This document shows, one piece after another, positions 8,907-18,152 of a stretch of 57,566 nt of DNA. A program made the position numbers and the translations under genes. Within the stretch, counting starts at the first letter, position 1. The number at the start of each line of letters is the position of its first letter. The stretch is from Actinomycetes bacterium (lineage in GTDB: Bacteria; Actinomycetota; Acidimicrobiia; Acidimicrobiales; RAAP-2). The stretch is from the NCBI GenBank assembly GCA_021791145.1, contig JAJYXE010000022.1, positions 1 to 57,566 on the forward strand, written 5' to 3'. The notes below the pieces were generated by a model, which did not search any database, had not been told where the DNA came from, and saw nothing but the letters and a program-made list of their open reading frames with translations.

Positions 8907-9898
8907 CGCAACCTCCAGATCCGCCGAGCGTTCTGCGAGAAGACCTTGTCGAGGTCCTCGGGCTCGAGCCCGGTCGCCTCGACGTCCGCGATGGTGTCCG
9001 CGACCACCTTGGGGCCGCCGAGCGGCATGTCGGTGCCGAAGAGCACGTGGTCGGGGCCGAAGAAGTCGAGCGCGCAGCGGACGGCGTGCGGGGCGCCGAA
9101 CATGGCCGTGTCGGTGTAGAAGCGGCGAAAGAAAGCGATGGGCGTGTCGGTCAGCTGCGCGATGACCTCGTCACGCGCCGGGTCCTCCATCGGCGACGCG
9201 AGCCGCCCGGAGAAGTGGGGCACCATCGCGCCGGCATGGTGGGCGAGGAAGCGCACCCGGGGGTACCGGCCGACGGCGCCGCTGTAGACGAGGCGCGCCA
9301 TGCAGACCGACGTCTCGTAGGGCCAGCCGAGCGACCACCAGATGCCGTACTTCGAGCGGTCCTCGACCGGGTAGTCCGCCCACATCGGGCTGCGCGTCGG
9401 GTGGATCCACAGCGTCGCGCCGAGCTGATCCGCTGCCGCCAGGACCGGAGCGAACGCCGGGTCGTCGAGAGGGCGACCGAAGACGTTGGTGTGGACCTGC
9501 GCACCGAGCGCACCGAGCTCCCTGGACGACCGCGTGAGCTCCGCCGCAGCCGCGTCCGGGTTGGCCATCGGGAGGGCTGCGGCGAACCCGACGAAGCGCT
9601 GCGGATGCCGGGCGACCAGGCCGGCAAGCTCCTCGTTCACCATCGAGGCGAGCGAGGCGGAGGTCGCGGCGTCACCCATCTCCTCGATCGGGGGCACCGC
9701 GAGCGTCAGCACCTGGCGGTAGTCGGGGAACGGGTCTATCACCCGCCAGCGAGCGTCGAGGTCGACGAGGGCCGGGTCCTCGCGGATCCAGGGGGCGTAC
9801 CCCTCCACGCGCGCCGAGAGGCGTCCGTCAGCGACCGCCCGCTCGAGCCGCTCGAGATAGCCGGACGGGATGATGTGCGCGAAGGCGTCGATCTGCAC
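8903..9898 (-). CDS. Amidohydrolase of the ACMSD/amidohydrolase-2 family
   Basis: The 331-residue product fits metal-dependent amidohydrolase-2 proteins (aminocarboxymuconate-semialdehyde decarboxylase group): an N-terminal DAFAHIIP in place of DxHxH, LWIHPTR, FLAHHAGAM and the C-terminal FGTDMPLGG with the catalytic Asp. One of the usual first-strand histidines is replaced (DAFAH for DxHxH), so metal binding may differ. The GTG at 9898 is preceded by GGAGG at short spacing. It overlaps the permease ATG by 4 bp and follows the ammonia-lyase gene by 131 bp. A hydrolytic or decarboxylating step on a ring-opened product is inferred. Confidence 0.8.
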   Translation of the reverse strand: MQIDAFAHIIPSGYLERLERAVADGRLSARVEGYAPWIREDPALVDLDARWRVIDPFPDYRQVLTLAVPPIEEMGDAATSASLASMVNEELAGLVARHPQRFVGFAAALPMANPDAAAAELTRSSRELGALGAQVHTNVFGRPLDDPAFAPVLAAADQLGATLWIHPTRSPMWADYPVEDRSKYGIWWSLGWPYETSVCMARLVYSGAVGRYPRVRFLAHHAGAMVPHFSGRLASPMEDPARDEVIAQLTDTPIAFFRRFYTDTAMFGAPHAVRCALDFFGPDHVLFGTDMPLGGPKVVADTIADVEATGLEPEDLDKVFSQNARRIWRLR

Positions 9899-10029
9899 GG
9901 GGCCTCCAAACCTTTGCGAACGCCTGCGACTGTACGCGAGCGTCGCCGCGTGGTGCCACCGCTTGCCGGTGCGGTGCCTGGTCGGGTCGCCACGTCGGCG
10001 GGCTCCCCCTCGGCGCGGTGGTCCCCGGC

Positions 10030-11298
10030 TCAGAGGAGCTCGGCGCCCAGGATCTCCCGCCACGCCGGCGGGTCGCTCGCTCCCTCGGTCACGAGCACGA
10101 GCACGGAGCTGCCTTCGTCCACGAGGGCTGCCAGCGGGGTCGCACGGCCCTGGCGCTGGAGGGCCAGGAGGCCCCCGAGCGCGGCCGCGCCGGTCTCGCC
10201 GGCCTCGATGCCGGAGGCGGCGAGCACGCGCACCGCCTCGCGCGCCCAGTCGTCGTCGATGGTGACGAACCCCGAGACCCCCGCGGAGACCCGCGGCCAG
10301 GCGACCCGAGAGGGCGTCCCGCAGTTCAGCCCGGCCATGATCGACTCCTGGGGCTCGGTCAGCGTGACGAGCGCGCCGGCGAGCACCGATGCGGTGGTGC
10401 ACGCCGCGCTGGTCGGCTCCACGCCGATGACCGATGGCGGGCGGCGAGCCGCGCGGGCGTGCGTGACCGTCGCCGCAGCGAGCGCCCCCACGCCGATGGG
10501 GACCACGACGACGTGGGGCTGCTCGTGGCCCGCACGCTCGAGCGCGTCGTCGATCTCGACGAACATGGTGCCGTATCCCTCGATGACCCAGCGCGGGACG
10601 TCGGTGTAGCCGGGCCAGCTCGTGTCGCTGATCACGAGGCACCTCGGTCCCGCCTCCTCGGCAGAGCGCGCGACGGCGTCGTCGTACCCGCCGTCGACGA
10701 TCACCACGTCGGCTCCTTCCCCCGCGATCGCATCGATGCGCGAGGTGGTAGTGCCCGCGGGCACGAAGATGCGTGCGCCGGCGCCGAGCCAACCGGCCAT
10801 GCGGGCGACGGCCCTCCCGTGGTTGCCGTCCGTGGCCGCCGCGAGGCTGAAGGGGCGGAGGGGATCGAGCGCGCTGGCGAGCTCGGCCACGTCCCCCCAG
10901 TGCAGCGACTCAGCATCCGACCCGCGCTCCAGCGCCAGCCGGGCCCGCAGGGCGCGGTAGGTGGCCCACGAGGCGCCGAGCATCTTGAAGGAGGGCAGCC
11001 CGAAGCGCGTGGACTCCGCCTTCACCAAGAGCTCCTTCACGCCGAGGGCCGAGGCGACGCGAGGGAGGGACAGGAGTGGGGTCGGCTCGTAGCCGGGCAG
11101 GCGGCGATGGAACGCGAGGATCTCTGCGGGGTCGGCCCGCTCCGCCACTTCGGGTCCCCCGGCCGCCACGTCCACGTCGGGTCCCCCGGCCGCCACGTCC
11201 ACGTCGGGTCCCCCGGCCGCCGCGTCCACGTCGGGTCCCCCGGCCGGGTCCTGGAGCCCGGCGAGGGGGTTGACGACGGCCCGGAAGCCGAAGCTCAC
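10030..11298 (-). CDS. ygeX: PLP-dependent ammonia-lyase, diaminopropionate ammonia-lyase (YgeX) family
   Basis: The 422-residue product aligns with diaminopropionate ammonia-lyase: [16 protein letters not shown], the PLP lysine in [20 protein letters not shown] with the catalytic Asp, [12 protein letters not shown] with the second Asp, [22 protein letters not shown] and VTEGASD. Known members convert 2,3-diaminopropionate to pyruvate and ammonia. In E. coli, ygeX lies with ygeY, hyuA, ssnA and xdhD in a purine/ureide cluster, and equivalents of most of these are neighbours here. The GTG start overlaps the TGA of the LLM gene. Residues about 15-45 are a 9-residue repeat (GGPDVDVAA), absent from the family. 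Confidence 0.85.
   Translation of the reverse strand: MSFGFRAVVNPLAGLQDPAGGPDVDAAAGGPDVDVAAGGPDVDVAAGGPEVAERADPAEILAFHRRLPGYEPTPLLSLPRVASALGVKELLVKAESTRFGLPSFKMLGASWATYRALRARLALERGSDAESLHWGDVAELASALDPLRPFSLAAATDGNHGRAVARMAGWLGAGARIFVPAGTTTSRIDAIAGEGADVVIVDGGYDDAVARSAEEAGPRCLVISDTSWPGYTDVPRWVIEGYGTMFVEIDDALERAGHEQPHVVVVPIGVGALAAATVTHARAARRPPSVIGVEPTSAACTTASVLAGALVTLTEPQESIMAGLNCGTPSRVAWPRVSAGVSGFVTIDDDWAREAVRVLAASGIEAGETGAAALGGLLALQRQGRATPLAALVDEGSSVLVLVTEGASDPPAWREILGAELL
11152..11246 (-). repeat. 27-bp tandem array in the ammonia-lyase N-terminus
   Basis: About 3.5 copies of a 27-bp unit starting at 11152, 11179, 11206 and 11233 encode GGPDVDVAA repeats. They lie just before the conserved domain, so the enzyme core is undisturbed. 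Confidence 0.9.
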
Positions 11299-12290
11299 GG
11301 TGTCCAGCCGCTGAACGCGTCGATCATCTGGTTCACGTCGCCCAGCGGGTACAGGATCGGGCACGTGCAGCCGTGCGCGACGTAGTCGCCGACGCGTGCC
11401 CGTGCCTGGGCGGGCGTCCCGGACGCGGTGAGCATGCGCACGACCTCGTCGGGGACGAGCTTCGAGGCCGCCTCGACCTGCTCGTGGGTGGCCGGCCACG
11501 TCAGCACCTCGCCGACGGCGTCGAGCAGTGACTGGGGGACCCCCGAGGCGCGCATGATGTGCGGCTGCTGGCCGAGGTACTGGGTGACCATGAGCCTCGC
11601 CATGTCCAGCGCGGTCGTCTCGTCCTCGTGCACCGAGCAGACCACGAGCTGCGGGCGGTCGAGGTCCTCGAGCTTGCGACCCGACCGCTCGAGCCCGATG
11701 GCGAGGTGGCCGAGCGCCCGCTCGTTGTAATCGGGGGAGACCAGGTAGTTGAGCACCACCCCGTCCGCGATCTCGCCGGCCAGCTCGAGCATCTTGTCGC
11801 CGGTCGCGCCGATGTATATCGGCACGTCCTTCGGCCGGCGCTCCTGGTAGACGTAGTCGAGCTCGACGCCTGTCAGGTGGACCCACTCACCGTGGAACGT
11901 CACGGTCTCGTTGGCGAGGAGCGCGCGCACCGCCGTCACGACCTCGCGCATGACGGTGAGCGGATGGGTCCGGGAGATGCCGACCTTCTTCGCGAGCGGG
12001 TCCCACCACGCCCCGAGCCCGAGCAGCACGCGTCCGGGGGCGAGGTCGTCGAGCGTCGAAAAGGTGGCCGCCAGGCGGGCAGGGTTCCTCGACCAGCAGT
12101 CCGACACCCCCGAGCCGACCCTGATGCGATCGGTCACCGCCGCGTACGCGGCGAGGGGCACGGTCGCCTCACGGACGAGCCGGCTCTCGGCCTGCCAGAC
12201 GGCGTCGAAGCCCCGAGCCTCTGCGTACGCGGCGTACCCCATGCCGTCGCGGATCGAGTGGGCGTCTTGGAGGTACAGGGCGGTCCTCAC
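11295..12290 (-). CDS. LLM-class (luciferase-like, F420/FMN-type) oxidoreductase
   Basis: The 331-residue protein is a luciferase-like TIM barrel: [63 protein letters not shown], and [26 protein letters not shown]. Actinobacterial relatives often use F420 and some use FMN; which applies cannot be told. It sits between the molybdenum dehydrogenase and the YgeX-like gene with GTGA overlaps on both sides, so it is almost certainly co-translated with them and likely oxidises, reduces or opens a purine- or hydantoin-derived intermediate. No such enzyme belongs to the known E. coli cluster, which makes it a candidate new step. Confidence 0.87.
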   Translation of the reverse strand: MRTALYLQDAHSIRDGMGYAAYAEARGFDAVWQAESRLVREATVPLAAYAAVTDRIRVGSGVSDCWSRNPARLAATFSTLDDLAPGRVLLGLGAWWDPLAKKVGISRTHPLTVMREVVTAVRALLANETVTFHGEWVHLTGVELDYVYQERRPKDVPIYIGATGDKMLELAGEIADGVVLNYLVSPDYNERALGHLAIGLERSGRKLEDLDRPQLVVCSVHEDETTALDMARLMVTQYLGQQPHIMRASGVPQSLLDAVGEVLTWPATHEQVEAASKLVPDEVVRMLTASGTPAQARARVGDYVAHGCTCPILYPLGDVNQMIDAFSGWTP

Positions 12291-15001
12291 GAGCTCACCC
12301 CGGCGCCGCCACCGTCCCCACCGGCGGCGCCACCGTCCCCACCGGCGCCGCCACCGTCCCCACCGGCGCCGCCACCGTCCCCACCGGCGCCGCCACCGTC
12401 CCCACCGGCGCCGCCACCGTCCCCGCCGTCCCCGCCGGCGTGCATCGGCAGCCTCGTGCGCCAGATCCCGTCGGCGTCGTGGAGCGCGGCGGCGACGGCG
12501 CCGGCAGTCGGCACGAGGCCGATCTCGCCGACTCCCTTGATGCCGTAGGGCGAGCGCGGCTGGGGCACCTCCACGAGCAGGACCTCGATGGGCGGCACGT
12601 CCTTCGCCCTCAAGATCCCGAGCGAGCGGAGCGTCGACTTCGTCGGGAAGCCGCGCTCGTCGGCGGGGAACTCCTCGGTGAGGGCGTAGCCGAGCCCCAT
12701 GTGCACCGAACCTTCGACCTGCCCTTCGCACAGCATCGGGTTGACCGCCCTGCCGACGTCGTGCGCGGCGGCGACGCGCTCGACCGCGCGGGTCTCGCGG
12801 TCGACCACCACGAGCTGCGCGGCGTAGCCGAAGGCCGAGTGGATCGTGGGGTGCTCGACCTCCCCGATGTGGTGCGTCCAGTCGACCCGGTGCTCCCCGA
12901 CGTAGTCGACCCCCGGCACGCACCCGGCGGCCTTCGCCGCGCGGCACGCGTCGGCGACCGCGCCCGCGCCCATGAGCGTGCCCCTGCTGCCGGTCGTCTG
13001 CCCCTCCCCGAGCTCGCGCGAAGTGTCCACCTTGACGACGACCCGCGCGGGGTCGACGCCGAGCTCTTCGACCGCGACCTGGAGGGCGACCGTGTGGACG
13101 CCCTGCCCCATCTCGGTCCAGCCGTGGCGCACCTCGACGGTGCCGTCCTCCTCGAAGCGGACCACGGCGCGGGTGACCTCCTTGAAGCCGTTGCCGAGCC
13201 CGCTGTTCTTGAGGCTGAGGCCGATGCCCACGGCCTTGCCGGCGGCGCGAGCCTCCTCGTAGCGCGTCGCCAGCGCGTCCAGGCACCGCTCGGCGCCCGC
13301 ACAGCCGTCGTCCATCACCTGGCCCGGCCCCCACACGTCGCCGGGACGAACGACGTTGCGCTTGCGCATCTCCCAGCCGCTGAGCCCGGCCTTCTCGGCC
13401 AGGCGGTCCATCACCCCCTCCATCGCGAACTGCGCCTGGTTCGCGCCGAAGCCGCGGAAGGCGCCGCACACCGGGTTGTTGGTGCGCACGGCGATCGACT
13501 CCACGTCCACCGCGCCGATCCGGTAGGGGCCGGTCGCGTGGCCGGCCGCCCGTTCGAGGACCTTCATGCCGACGCTCGCGTAGGCGCCCGAGTCCCCGAC
13601 CATCCGGGCGCGCACCGCGGTCAGCCGGCCCTCGGCGTCGCAGCCGGCCCAGTACTCCATCCGGATCGGGTGGCGCTTGGGGTGCATGGCGAAGCTCTCC
13701 TCACGAGAGAGCGTGCACTTGACCGGCCGCTTGAGGAGCCACGCCGCCAGCGCCGTCTGCGCCTGGTTGGACATGTCCTCCTTGCCGCCGAAAGCGCCGC
13801 CGTTCGAGACGAGCTGGACGCTCACCCGTTCGCGCCCGACGCCCAGCACCGAGGCGATCTGGTCCCGGTCGTCCCAGACCCCTTGGCCGCCGGAGTAGAC
13901 GTGGAGGCCGCCGTCGTCGCGCGGGACGGCGAGCGTGGACTCGGGCTCGAGGAAGGCGTGCTCCACCCGCTGGGTCTCGAAGACCTCGTGCACGACGTGC
14001 GCGCTCTGCGCCAGCGCGGCGTCGACGTCGCCGCGCGCGTAGACCGATCGCGACAACACGTTGGAGTCGGTCCCCCACACCGCCACCTCCGACGACGACA
14101 GCGCGGCGAGGGGGTCGGTGAGCGGGTCGAGGGGCTCGTAGTCCACCGAGACGAGCGACGCGGCCGCCCTCGCCTCGTGCCGCGTCTCGGCCACCACCAC
14201 GGCGAGGACGTCTCCCGCGTACGACGTGCGGCCGCCCTCGGGGACGAGGACCGGCCAGTCGCGCTCGATGATCCCCACGCGCAGCTCTCCGGGCACGTCC
14301 GCCGCCGTGAGCACCGCGACCACGCCGGGGGCGGCCGCCGCGGCCGCCGTGTCGATGTGCACGACCTCGGCGCGGGCGTGCTCGGTGAGCCGGAGCGCCG
14401 CATGGAGCATGCCCGGGACCCGGAGGTCGTCGATGTACCCCCGGTCGCCGAGCGCGAGGCTCGCGGCCTCGTACTTGGGGATCGAGGCACCCACCCCCGC
14501 GTGCCCCGGCGTTGCCCGCGCAGGCGGGGTCCCCTTCGCGACGGCCTCGATGGCGTCGAGGATCTTCACGTACCCCGTGCAGCGGCACAGGTGCGCGCCC
14601 AGGTGGCGCGACATGTCCTCTCGGGTGAGGTCGGCGCCCTTCTTGTCGACCTGGGCCTTGGCGCGCATGACGATGCCGGGGATGCAGAAGCCGCACTGCA
14701 GTCCGCCGCTCGCGGCGAAGGCCTCGGCATAGCGGCGCCGCTCGTCCTCGGGAAGCCCCTCGAGCGTGACGACGCTGCGCCCGGCGGCCTTCTCCAGCGG
14801 GTACTGGCAGCTCACCTGCACCTTGCCGTCGATCATCACCGTGCAGCAGCCGCACTGCCCAGACGGCGAGCAGCCGTCCTTGGGGGAGGTGATCCCGAGC
14901 TCCTCTCGCAGTGCGGAGAGGAGGTGGGGGTGGTCTGCGCGGACCGACACCTCCTCGCCGTTCACGCTGAGCGCGACCACGTCCTTGTCGACGAGGGTCA
15001 T
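12287..15001 (-). CDS. xdhD: Fused 2Fe-2S/molybdopterin xanthine dehydrogenase (XdhD, 'selenium-dependent' type)
   Basis: The 904-residue protein fuses an iron-sulfur subunit (ferredoxin-type cluster around [10 protein letters not shown] and Cys65, helical cluster with LQCGFCIPG and HLCRCTG) to a molybdopterin domain from about residue 170 ([28 protein letters not shown], and the catalytic Glu in GIKGVGEIG). This matches the selenium-dependent xanthine dehydrogenase/XdhD group. No FAD domain is present; the separate FAD subunit at 23537 could serve it. GGAGG lies seven bases before the ATG. Both ends overlap neighbours by 4 bp. The C-terminal 45 residues are a Gly/Asp repeat tail. Hydroxylation of hypoxanthine, xanthine or a related purine is inferred. 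Confidence 0.87.
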   Translation of the reverse strand: MTLVDKDVVALSVNGEEVSVRADHPHLLSALREELGITSPKDGCSPSGQCGCCTVMIDGKVQVSCQYPLEKAAGRSVVTLEGLPEDERRRYAEAFAASGGLQCGFCIPGIVMRAKAQVDKKGADLTREDMSRHLGAHLCRCTGYVKILDAIEAVAKGTPPARATPGHAGVGASIPKYEAASLALGDRGYIDDLRVPGMLHAALRLTEHARAEVVHIDTAAAAAAPGVVAVLTAADVPGELRVGIIERDWPVLVPEGGRTSYAGDVLAVVVAETRHEARAAASLVSVDYEPLDPLTDPLAALSSSEVAVWGTDSNVLSRSVYARGDVDAALAQSAHVVHEVFETQRVEHAFLEPESTLAVPRDDGGLHVYSGGQGVWDDRDQIASVLGVGRERVSVQLVSNGGAFGGKEDMSNQAQTALAAWLLKRPVKCTLSREESFAMHPKRHPIRMEYWAGCDAEGRLTAVRARMVGDSGAYASVGMKVLERAAGHATGPYRIGAVDVESIAVRTNNPVCGAFRGFGANQAQFAMEGVMDRLAEKAGLSGWEMRKRNVVRPGDVWGPGQVMDDGCAGAERCLDALATRYEEARAAGKAVGIGLSLKNSGLGNGFKEVTRAVVRFEEDGTVEVRHGWTEMGQGVHTVALQVAVEELGVDPARVVVKVDTSRELGEGQTTGSRGTLMGAGAVADACRAAKAAGCVPGVDYVGEHRVDWTHHIGEVEHPTIHSAFGYAAQLVVVDRETRAVERVAAAHDVGRAVNPMLCEGQVEGSVHMGLGYALTEEFPADERGFPTKSTLRSLGILRAKDVPPIEVLLVEVPQPRSPYGIKGVGEIGLVPTAGAVAAALHDADGIWRTRLPMHAGGDGGDGGGAGGDGGGAGGDGGGAGGDGGGAGGDGGAAGGDGGGAGVSS
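12311..12440 (-). repeat. 21-bp tandem array forming the Gly/Asp tail of the XdhD-like protein
   Basis: About six copies of a 21-bp unit (starts 12311, 12332, 12353, 12374, 12395, 12416) encode GGDGGGA. The array ends a few bases before the stop, so it lengthens the tail without reaching the catalytic domain. Confidence 0.92.
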
Positions 15002-15975
15002 CGGGCTGCCTCCTTCGCCATCTGCGGCTGCGCGTCGGCGCCGTGCGCCGGGGGCGTCTCGCAGATCACCCCGTAGACCTCCGGGCGCCGGTAGCGCGCG
15101 AAGTCGAACAGCGTCTTCTTGTAGCGGTCGCACCACTCGAGGTCGCAGTCCGCCGCGATCACCTCGTCACCCGTGGTCAATGCCTGGGCCACGATCTGGC
15201 CCGAGGGCGCGATGATCGCGCTCTGCGCGAGCGAGTCGACTCCCTCCTCGACGCCGCCCTTGGCCGCGGCGACCACCCACGTTCCGTTCTGGTAGGCCCC
15301 CGCCTGCATCACGAGGTGGTTGTGGAAGCCGGCCAGCGCGTCCTGGGACGGGTCGGGCGCGTAGTGGATCGGCGTGTTGTAGCCGCACAGGATCAGCTCG
15401 ACGCCTTGGAGACCCATCACCCGGTAGGTCTCGGGCCAGCGCCGGTCGTTGCAGATCATCATCCCGACGCGCCCGCCGAACGCGTCCCATACGCCGAACC
15501 CGTCGGGCCCCGGCTCGAAGTAGTAGCGCTCCAAGTGCTGGAAGGGCCGCCACGGCTCGTCGTGCTCGTGCCCGGGGATGTGGACCTTTCGGAACGTGGC
15601 GACCGTCGACCCGTCGCGCTCGACGAGCACGGCGCTGTTGTAGCGGTGCTGGTCGAAAGTGAGCTCGGCGTAGCCGAGGAAGAACCCGATCCCGAGCGAA
15701 GCGGCCTCCTCGAAGAGCGGCTTGGTGGCAGGACCGGGCATCTCGGTCTCGAACCAGTGGTCCGCAGCGTTGAGCGGCTCGGTCCACCAGCGCGGGAAGA
15801 AGGTCGTGAGCGCGAGCTCGGGGTAGACCACGAGCTCCGCACCTTTGCGCGCGGCGTCGTGGAGCAGCGCGAGCAGCCGCTCGACGACGGCTTCCCGCGG
15901 TGTCCCGGCACCGATGGGACCGAGCTGCGCGGCGGCGACCCTGACGCGGCGGCCCACGCCCGCGGGACCCCTCAT
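14998..15975 (-). CDS. N-carbamoyl-D-amino-acid hydrolase-like nitrilase
   Basis: The 325-residue protein has the nitrilase triad: Glu in VVYPELALTTFFPRW, Lys in TFRKVHIPG, Cys in MMICNDRRWPETYRVMG. The context around the cysteine and the later GYNTP and MQAGAYQNGTWVVAAAKGG are characteristic of N-carbamoyl-D-amino-acid hydrolase, which releases ammonia and CO2 from carbamoylated amino acids. It overlaps both the M20 gene upstream and the XdhD-like gene downstream by ATGA, so the three are translationally coupled. In a purine/ureide setting the substrate is probably a ureido acid rather than a D-amino acid derivative; that is inference. Confidence 0.88.
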   Translation of the reverse strand: MRGPAGVGRRVRVAAAQLGPIGAGTPREAVVERLLALLHDAARKGAELVVYPELALTTFFPRWWTEPLNAADHWFETEMPGPATKPLFEEAASLGIGFFLGYAELTFDQHRYNSAVLVERDGSTVATFRKVHIPGHEHDEPWRPFQHLERYYFEPGPDGFGVWDAFGGRVGMMICNDRRWPETYRVMGLQGVELILCGYNTPIHYAPDPSQDALAGFHNHLVMQAGAYQNGTWVVAAAKGGVEEGVDSLAQSAIIAPSGQIVAQALTTGDEVIAADCDLEWCDRYKKTLFDFARYRRPEVYGVICETPPAHGADAQPQMAKEAAR

Positions 15976-17210
15976 GCGACCACGTCGCCGTCTGCGAGGC
16001 GCAGCAGCACGTGGAGAAGGACGTTGGCGCCTGCTTCGATGTGCTCGGGCGAGGTGAACTCCGCCGGGTTGTGGCTGACGCCCCCCACGCTCGGCACGAA
16101 GACCATGCCCGCAGGGCACATCCGCGCCAGCATCTGCGCGTCGTGGCCGGCGCCGGACGGGAGCCGCCGCACCGGATGGCCGTGTGCGCGCGCGGTCTCC
16201 TCCACGAGGTCCACGATCCTCTCGTCGAAGCGGACCGGGTCGAAGCGTGCGAGCTGGCGGCGCTCGACGTCCACCTTCTCCTCGGAGGCGATCCGGTCGA
16301 TCTCTTCTGCCATCCGCTGCTCGGCGGTCGCGAGCGCGTCGCCGTCGGTGTTGCGCAGGTCGATCGTGAGCGTGGCCCGGCCGGCGACGACGTTCACCAG
16401 GTCGGGGCGCAGGTCGAGCTTCCCGACGGTCGCGACCTGGTCGCCGCCGAGCTCGCGGGCGACCGCCCGCGCGGCGACGGCCGCCGCCGCCGCGGCGTAC
16501 CCGGCGTCGTGGCGGTAGGCCATCGGGGTCGTGCCGGCATGGTTGAACTGCCCGGCGAACCCGACCTCCTGCCAGGAGATGCCCTGGACCCCGGTGACCG
16601 CGCCGATGACCTCGCCGTGGCGCTCGAGGACGGGCCCCTGCTCGATGTGGAGCTCCACGTAGGCGTGCGGAGCGAGGCCCGGGCACGGGAGGCTCCCGAG
16701 GTAGCCGATGCGCGCGAGCTCGTCGCCGAGGCGAGCGCCGTCGATGCCGACGAGGTCGTAGGCCTCCTCGACGGCCATGCCGCCGGCGTAGACGAGACTG
16801 CCGAGCATGTCGGGGGCGAAGCGAGCGCCCTCCTCGTCGGTGAAGAAGGCCACGGCCATCGGCCGGCGCGGCACGACGCCGGCGGAGGCCAGGGTCTCGA
16901 GGACCTCGAGGCCGGCGAGGACACCGAGGTTGCCGTCGTAGATGCCCCCGGTCGCCACCGTGTCCACGTGCGAGCCGCACATGACGGGCGGGCCTGGCTC
17001 CCTGCCCTCGCGGCGTGCGACCACGTTGCCGATGGCGTCGACCTGCACGTCGAGCCCGAGGTCGCGCATCCAGGTCACCACGAGGTCCCGGCCCTCCCGG
17101 TCCTCGTCGGACAGGGCGAGCCGTGCACACCCCCCGTCCCCGGTGGCGCCGATCCGGCCCAGCTCTTCCAGCCGGGAGAGGAGCCTCGCGGCGTCTACCG
17201 CCAAGTCCAC
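15972..17210 (-). CDS. M20 carbamoylase/ureidohydrolase (HyuC/allantoate amidohydrolase family)
   Basis: The 412-residue protein shows the M20 carbamoylase pattern: GSHVDTVATGGIYDGNLGVLAGLE, FTDEEGARFAPDMLGS, HIEQGPVLE, RATLTIDLRNTD, PSGAGHDAQMLA and GVSHNPAEFT. The family includes N-carbamoyl-L-amino-acid hydrolase, beta-ureidopropionase and allantoate amidohydrolase; E. coli ygeY of the purine cluster is also an M20 enzyme. I prefer GTG 17210 because family homology starts there (VDLAVDAARLL) and it lies 35 nt after a TTGACA box. An ATG at 17252 would add 14 residues that lie upstream of and across that box. First gene of a tightly overlapping operon. Confidence 0.87.
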   Translation of the reverse strand: MDLAVDAARLLSRLEELGRIGATGDGGCARLALSDEDREGRDLVVTWMRDLGLDVQVDAIGNVVARREGREPGPPVMCGSHVDTVATGGIYDGNLGVLAGLEVLETLASAGVVPRRPMAVAFFTDEEGARFAPDMLGSLVYAGGMAVEEAYDLVGIDGARLGDELARIGYLGSLPCPGLAPHAYVELHIEQGPVLERHGEVIGAVTGVQGISWQEVGFAGQFNHAGTTPMAYRHDAGYAAAAAAVAARAVARELGGDQVATVGKLDLRPDLVNVVAGRATLTIDLRNTDGDALATAEQRMAEEIDRIASEEKVDVERRQLARFDPVRFDERIVDLVEETARAHGHPVRRLPSGAGHDAQMLARMCPAGMVFVPSVGGVSHNPAEFTSPEHIEAGANVLLHVLLRLADGDVVA

Positions 17211-17245
17211 CCCACCAACTTGCCTTGACTTTGACGATCTGTCAA
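17210..17245 (-). promoter_or_regulatory. Promoter/operator of the catabolic operon, apparently leaderless
   Basis: On the minus strand TTGACAG begins at 17245, a weak CAAGTT sits 17 nt on, and the GTG start follows 35 nt from the first T. The same box forms an inverted repeat with TTGAC at 17231 (TTGACGATCTGTCAA, plus strand), so it may also be an operator for the divergent regulator gene. Confidence 0.5.
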
Positions 17246-17320
17246 GGTTCATTTGGACGGGTTGTCAAGTCACGCTCCGAGCCGGGTGTCGTGCGGGCTC
17301 GCTCATGCGGGCTCGGCGGC

Positions 17321-17400
17321 CGGGATCGGTCGTGCGGGACCGGCGGCCGGGATCGGTCGTGCGGGACCGGCGGCCGGGATCGGTCGTGCGGGACCGGCGG
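17321..17400. repeat. 27-bp intergenic tandem array upstream of the regulator gene
   Basis: Three copies of a 27-bp unit start at 17321, 17348 and 17375 and end just before the GGAGG of the regulator gene. The array lies in the divergent promoter region and would be in the regulator's 5' leader or promoter spacer. Confidence 0.9.
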
Positions 17401-17416
17401 TGACGGAGGGACTCGC

Positions 17417-18034
17417 ATGCAGCAAGTCAGGGTCGAGTTCACCGTGGAGCCGTTCCGCGAGGGACGGCTCGGCGCCCACGTCGACGCGGCGCTCCGTTCG
17501 CTGCGCGACGACGGCTTCGAGGCGGAGGTGGGACCGTTCGGCAACGCGGTGGAGGGCGACGCCGGCCCGCTGCTCGCGGCGGTCGCCCGGGCTGCTGCGG
17601 CGTCCTTCGACGCCGGGGCGTCGGGCATCAGCGTGACCGCCCGCGCCGTCGGCGGCGACGACGCAAGCTCCTTCCTCGCCGCGGTGGGGCCGCTCGCCCG
17701 CGCGCTCGGCGGGCGCATCGTGCCGGCTGAGCGGATGGGGTCCTCGTCGGTGCCCCTCGTGTGGAAGGGGCGCGTGGTCGGCGGCCTCGAGCGTGCGCAG
17801 GTGAGCGACCTGCGCAACGGGCTGAGCGGGCTGGTCGCCGACATCGAGGGCGAGCTCGGCGGACGCCTGGCGACACTCAGCCGGGTCGGCAAGCAGCGGG
17901 CCGTCCGCATGCTCGACGAGCGTGGCGCCTTCGCGATCCGCAACGCGGTTGACGAAGTTGCCGACGCGATGGGGGTGAGCCGCGTGACCGTCTACAACTA
18001 CCTCAACGCCACGAGGGCGTCTTCGGAGCCCTGA
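17417..18034 (+). CDS. Transcriptional regulator: YkoF/thiamine-binding-like sensor domain plus DauR-type HTH
   Basis: Residues 1-110 resemble the YkoF/MTH1187 thiamine-binding-like ferredoxin fold (VRVEFTVEPFREG, VGPFGNAVEGD). The C-terminus (about 170-200) has a DauR/YheO-type helix-turn-helix (FAIRNAVDEVADAMGVSRVTVYNYLN). The usual partner of that HTH is a PAS-like sensor, so a YkoF-like ligand domain is an unusual pairing. A GGAGG lies seven bases before the ATG at 17417. Divergent from the catabolic operon, it probably controls it; the ligand may be a purine or heterocycle, since YkoF binds a pyrimidine-containing vitamin. Ligand and sign of control are inference. Confidence 0.75.
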   Translation: MQQVRVEFTVEPFREGRLGAHVDAALRSLRDDGFEAEVGPFGNAVEGDAGPLLAAVARAAAASFDAGASGISVTARAVGGDDASSFLAAVGPLARALGGRIVPAERMGSSSVPLVWKGRVVGGLERAQVSDLRNGLSGLVADIEGELGGRLATLSRVGKQRAVRMLDERGAFAIRNAVDEVADAMGVSRVTVYNYLNATRASSEP

Positions 18035-18048
18035 GCAGGCGGTGCGCC

Positions 18049-18148
18049 GAGGAGGTGCGCCGGACGGCGTCGCGAGGAGGTGCGCCGGGCGGCGTGGCGA
18101 GAAGGTGCGCCGGGTGGCGTGGCGAGGAGGTGCGCCGGGCGGCGTGGC
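18049..18148. repeat. 25-bp intergenic tandem array between convergent genes
   Basis: Four copies of a 25-bp unit start at 18049, 18074, 18099 and 18124, each carrying AGGTGCGCCGG or AAGGTGCGCCGG. The period is not a multiple of three and the array lies wholly between two stop codons. Confidence 0.92.
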
Positions 18149-18152
18149 GAGG

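Noticed and set aside
12287..15001. A selenocysteine enzyme
   Set aside because: The family name refers to a labile selenium cofactor. No in-frame TGA or SECIS context is seen.
12440..15076. An 878-residue open frame on the plus strand
   Set aside because: It is antisense to the XdhD-like gene and has no recognisable domain; composition is that of a shadow frame.
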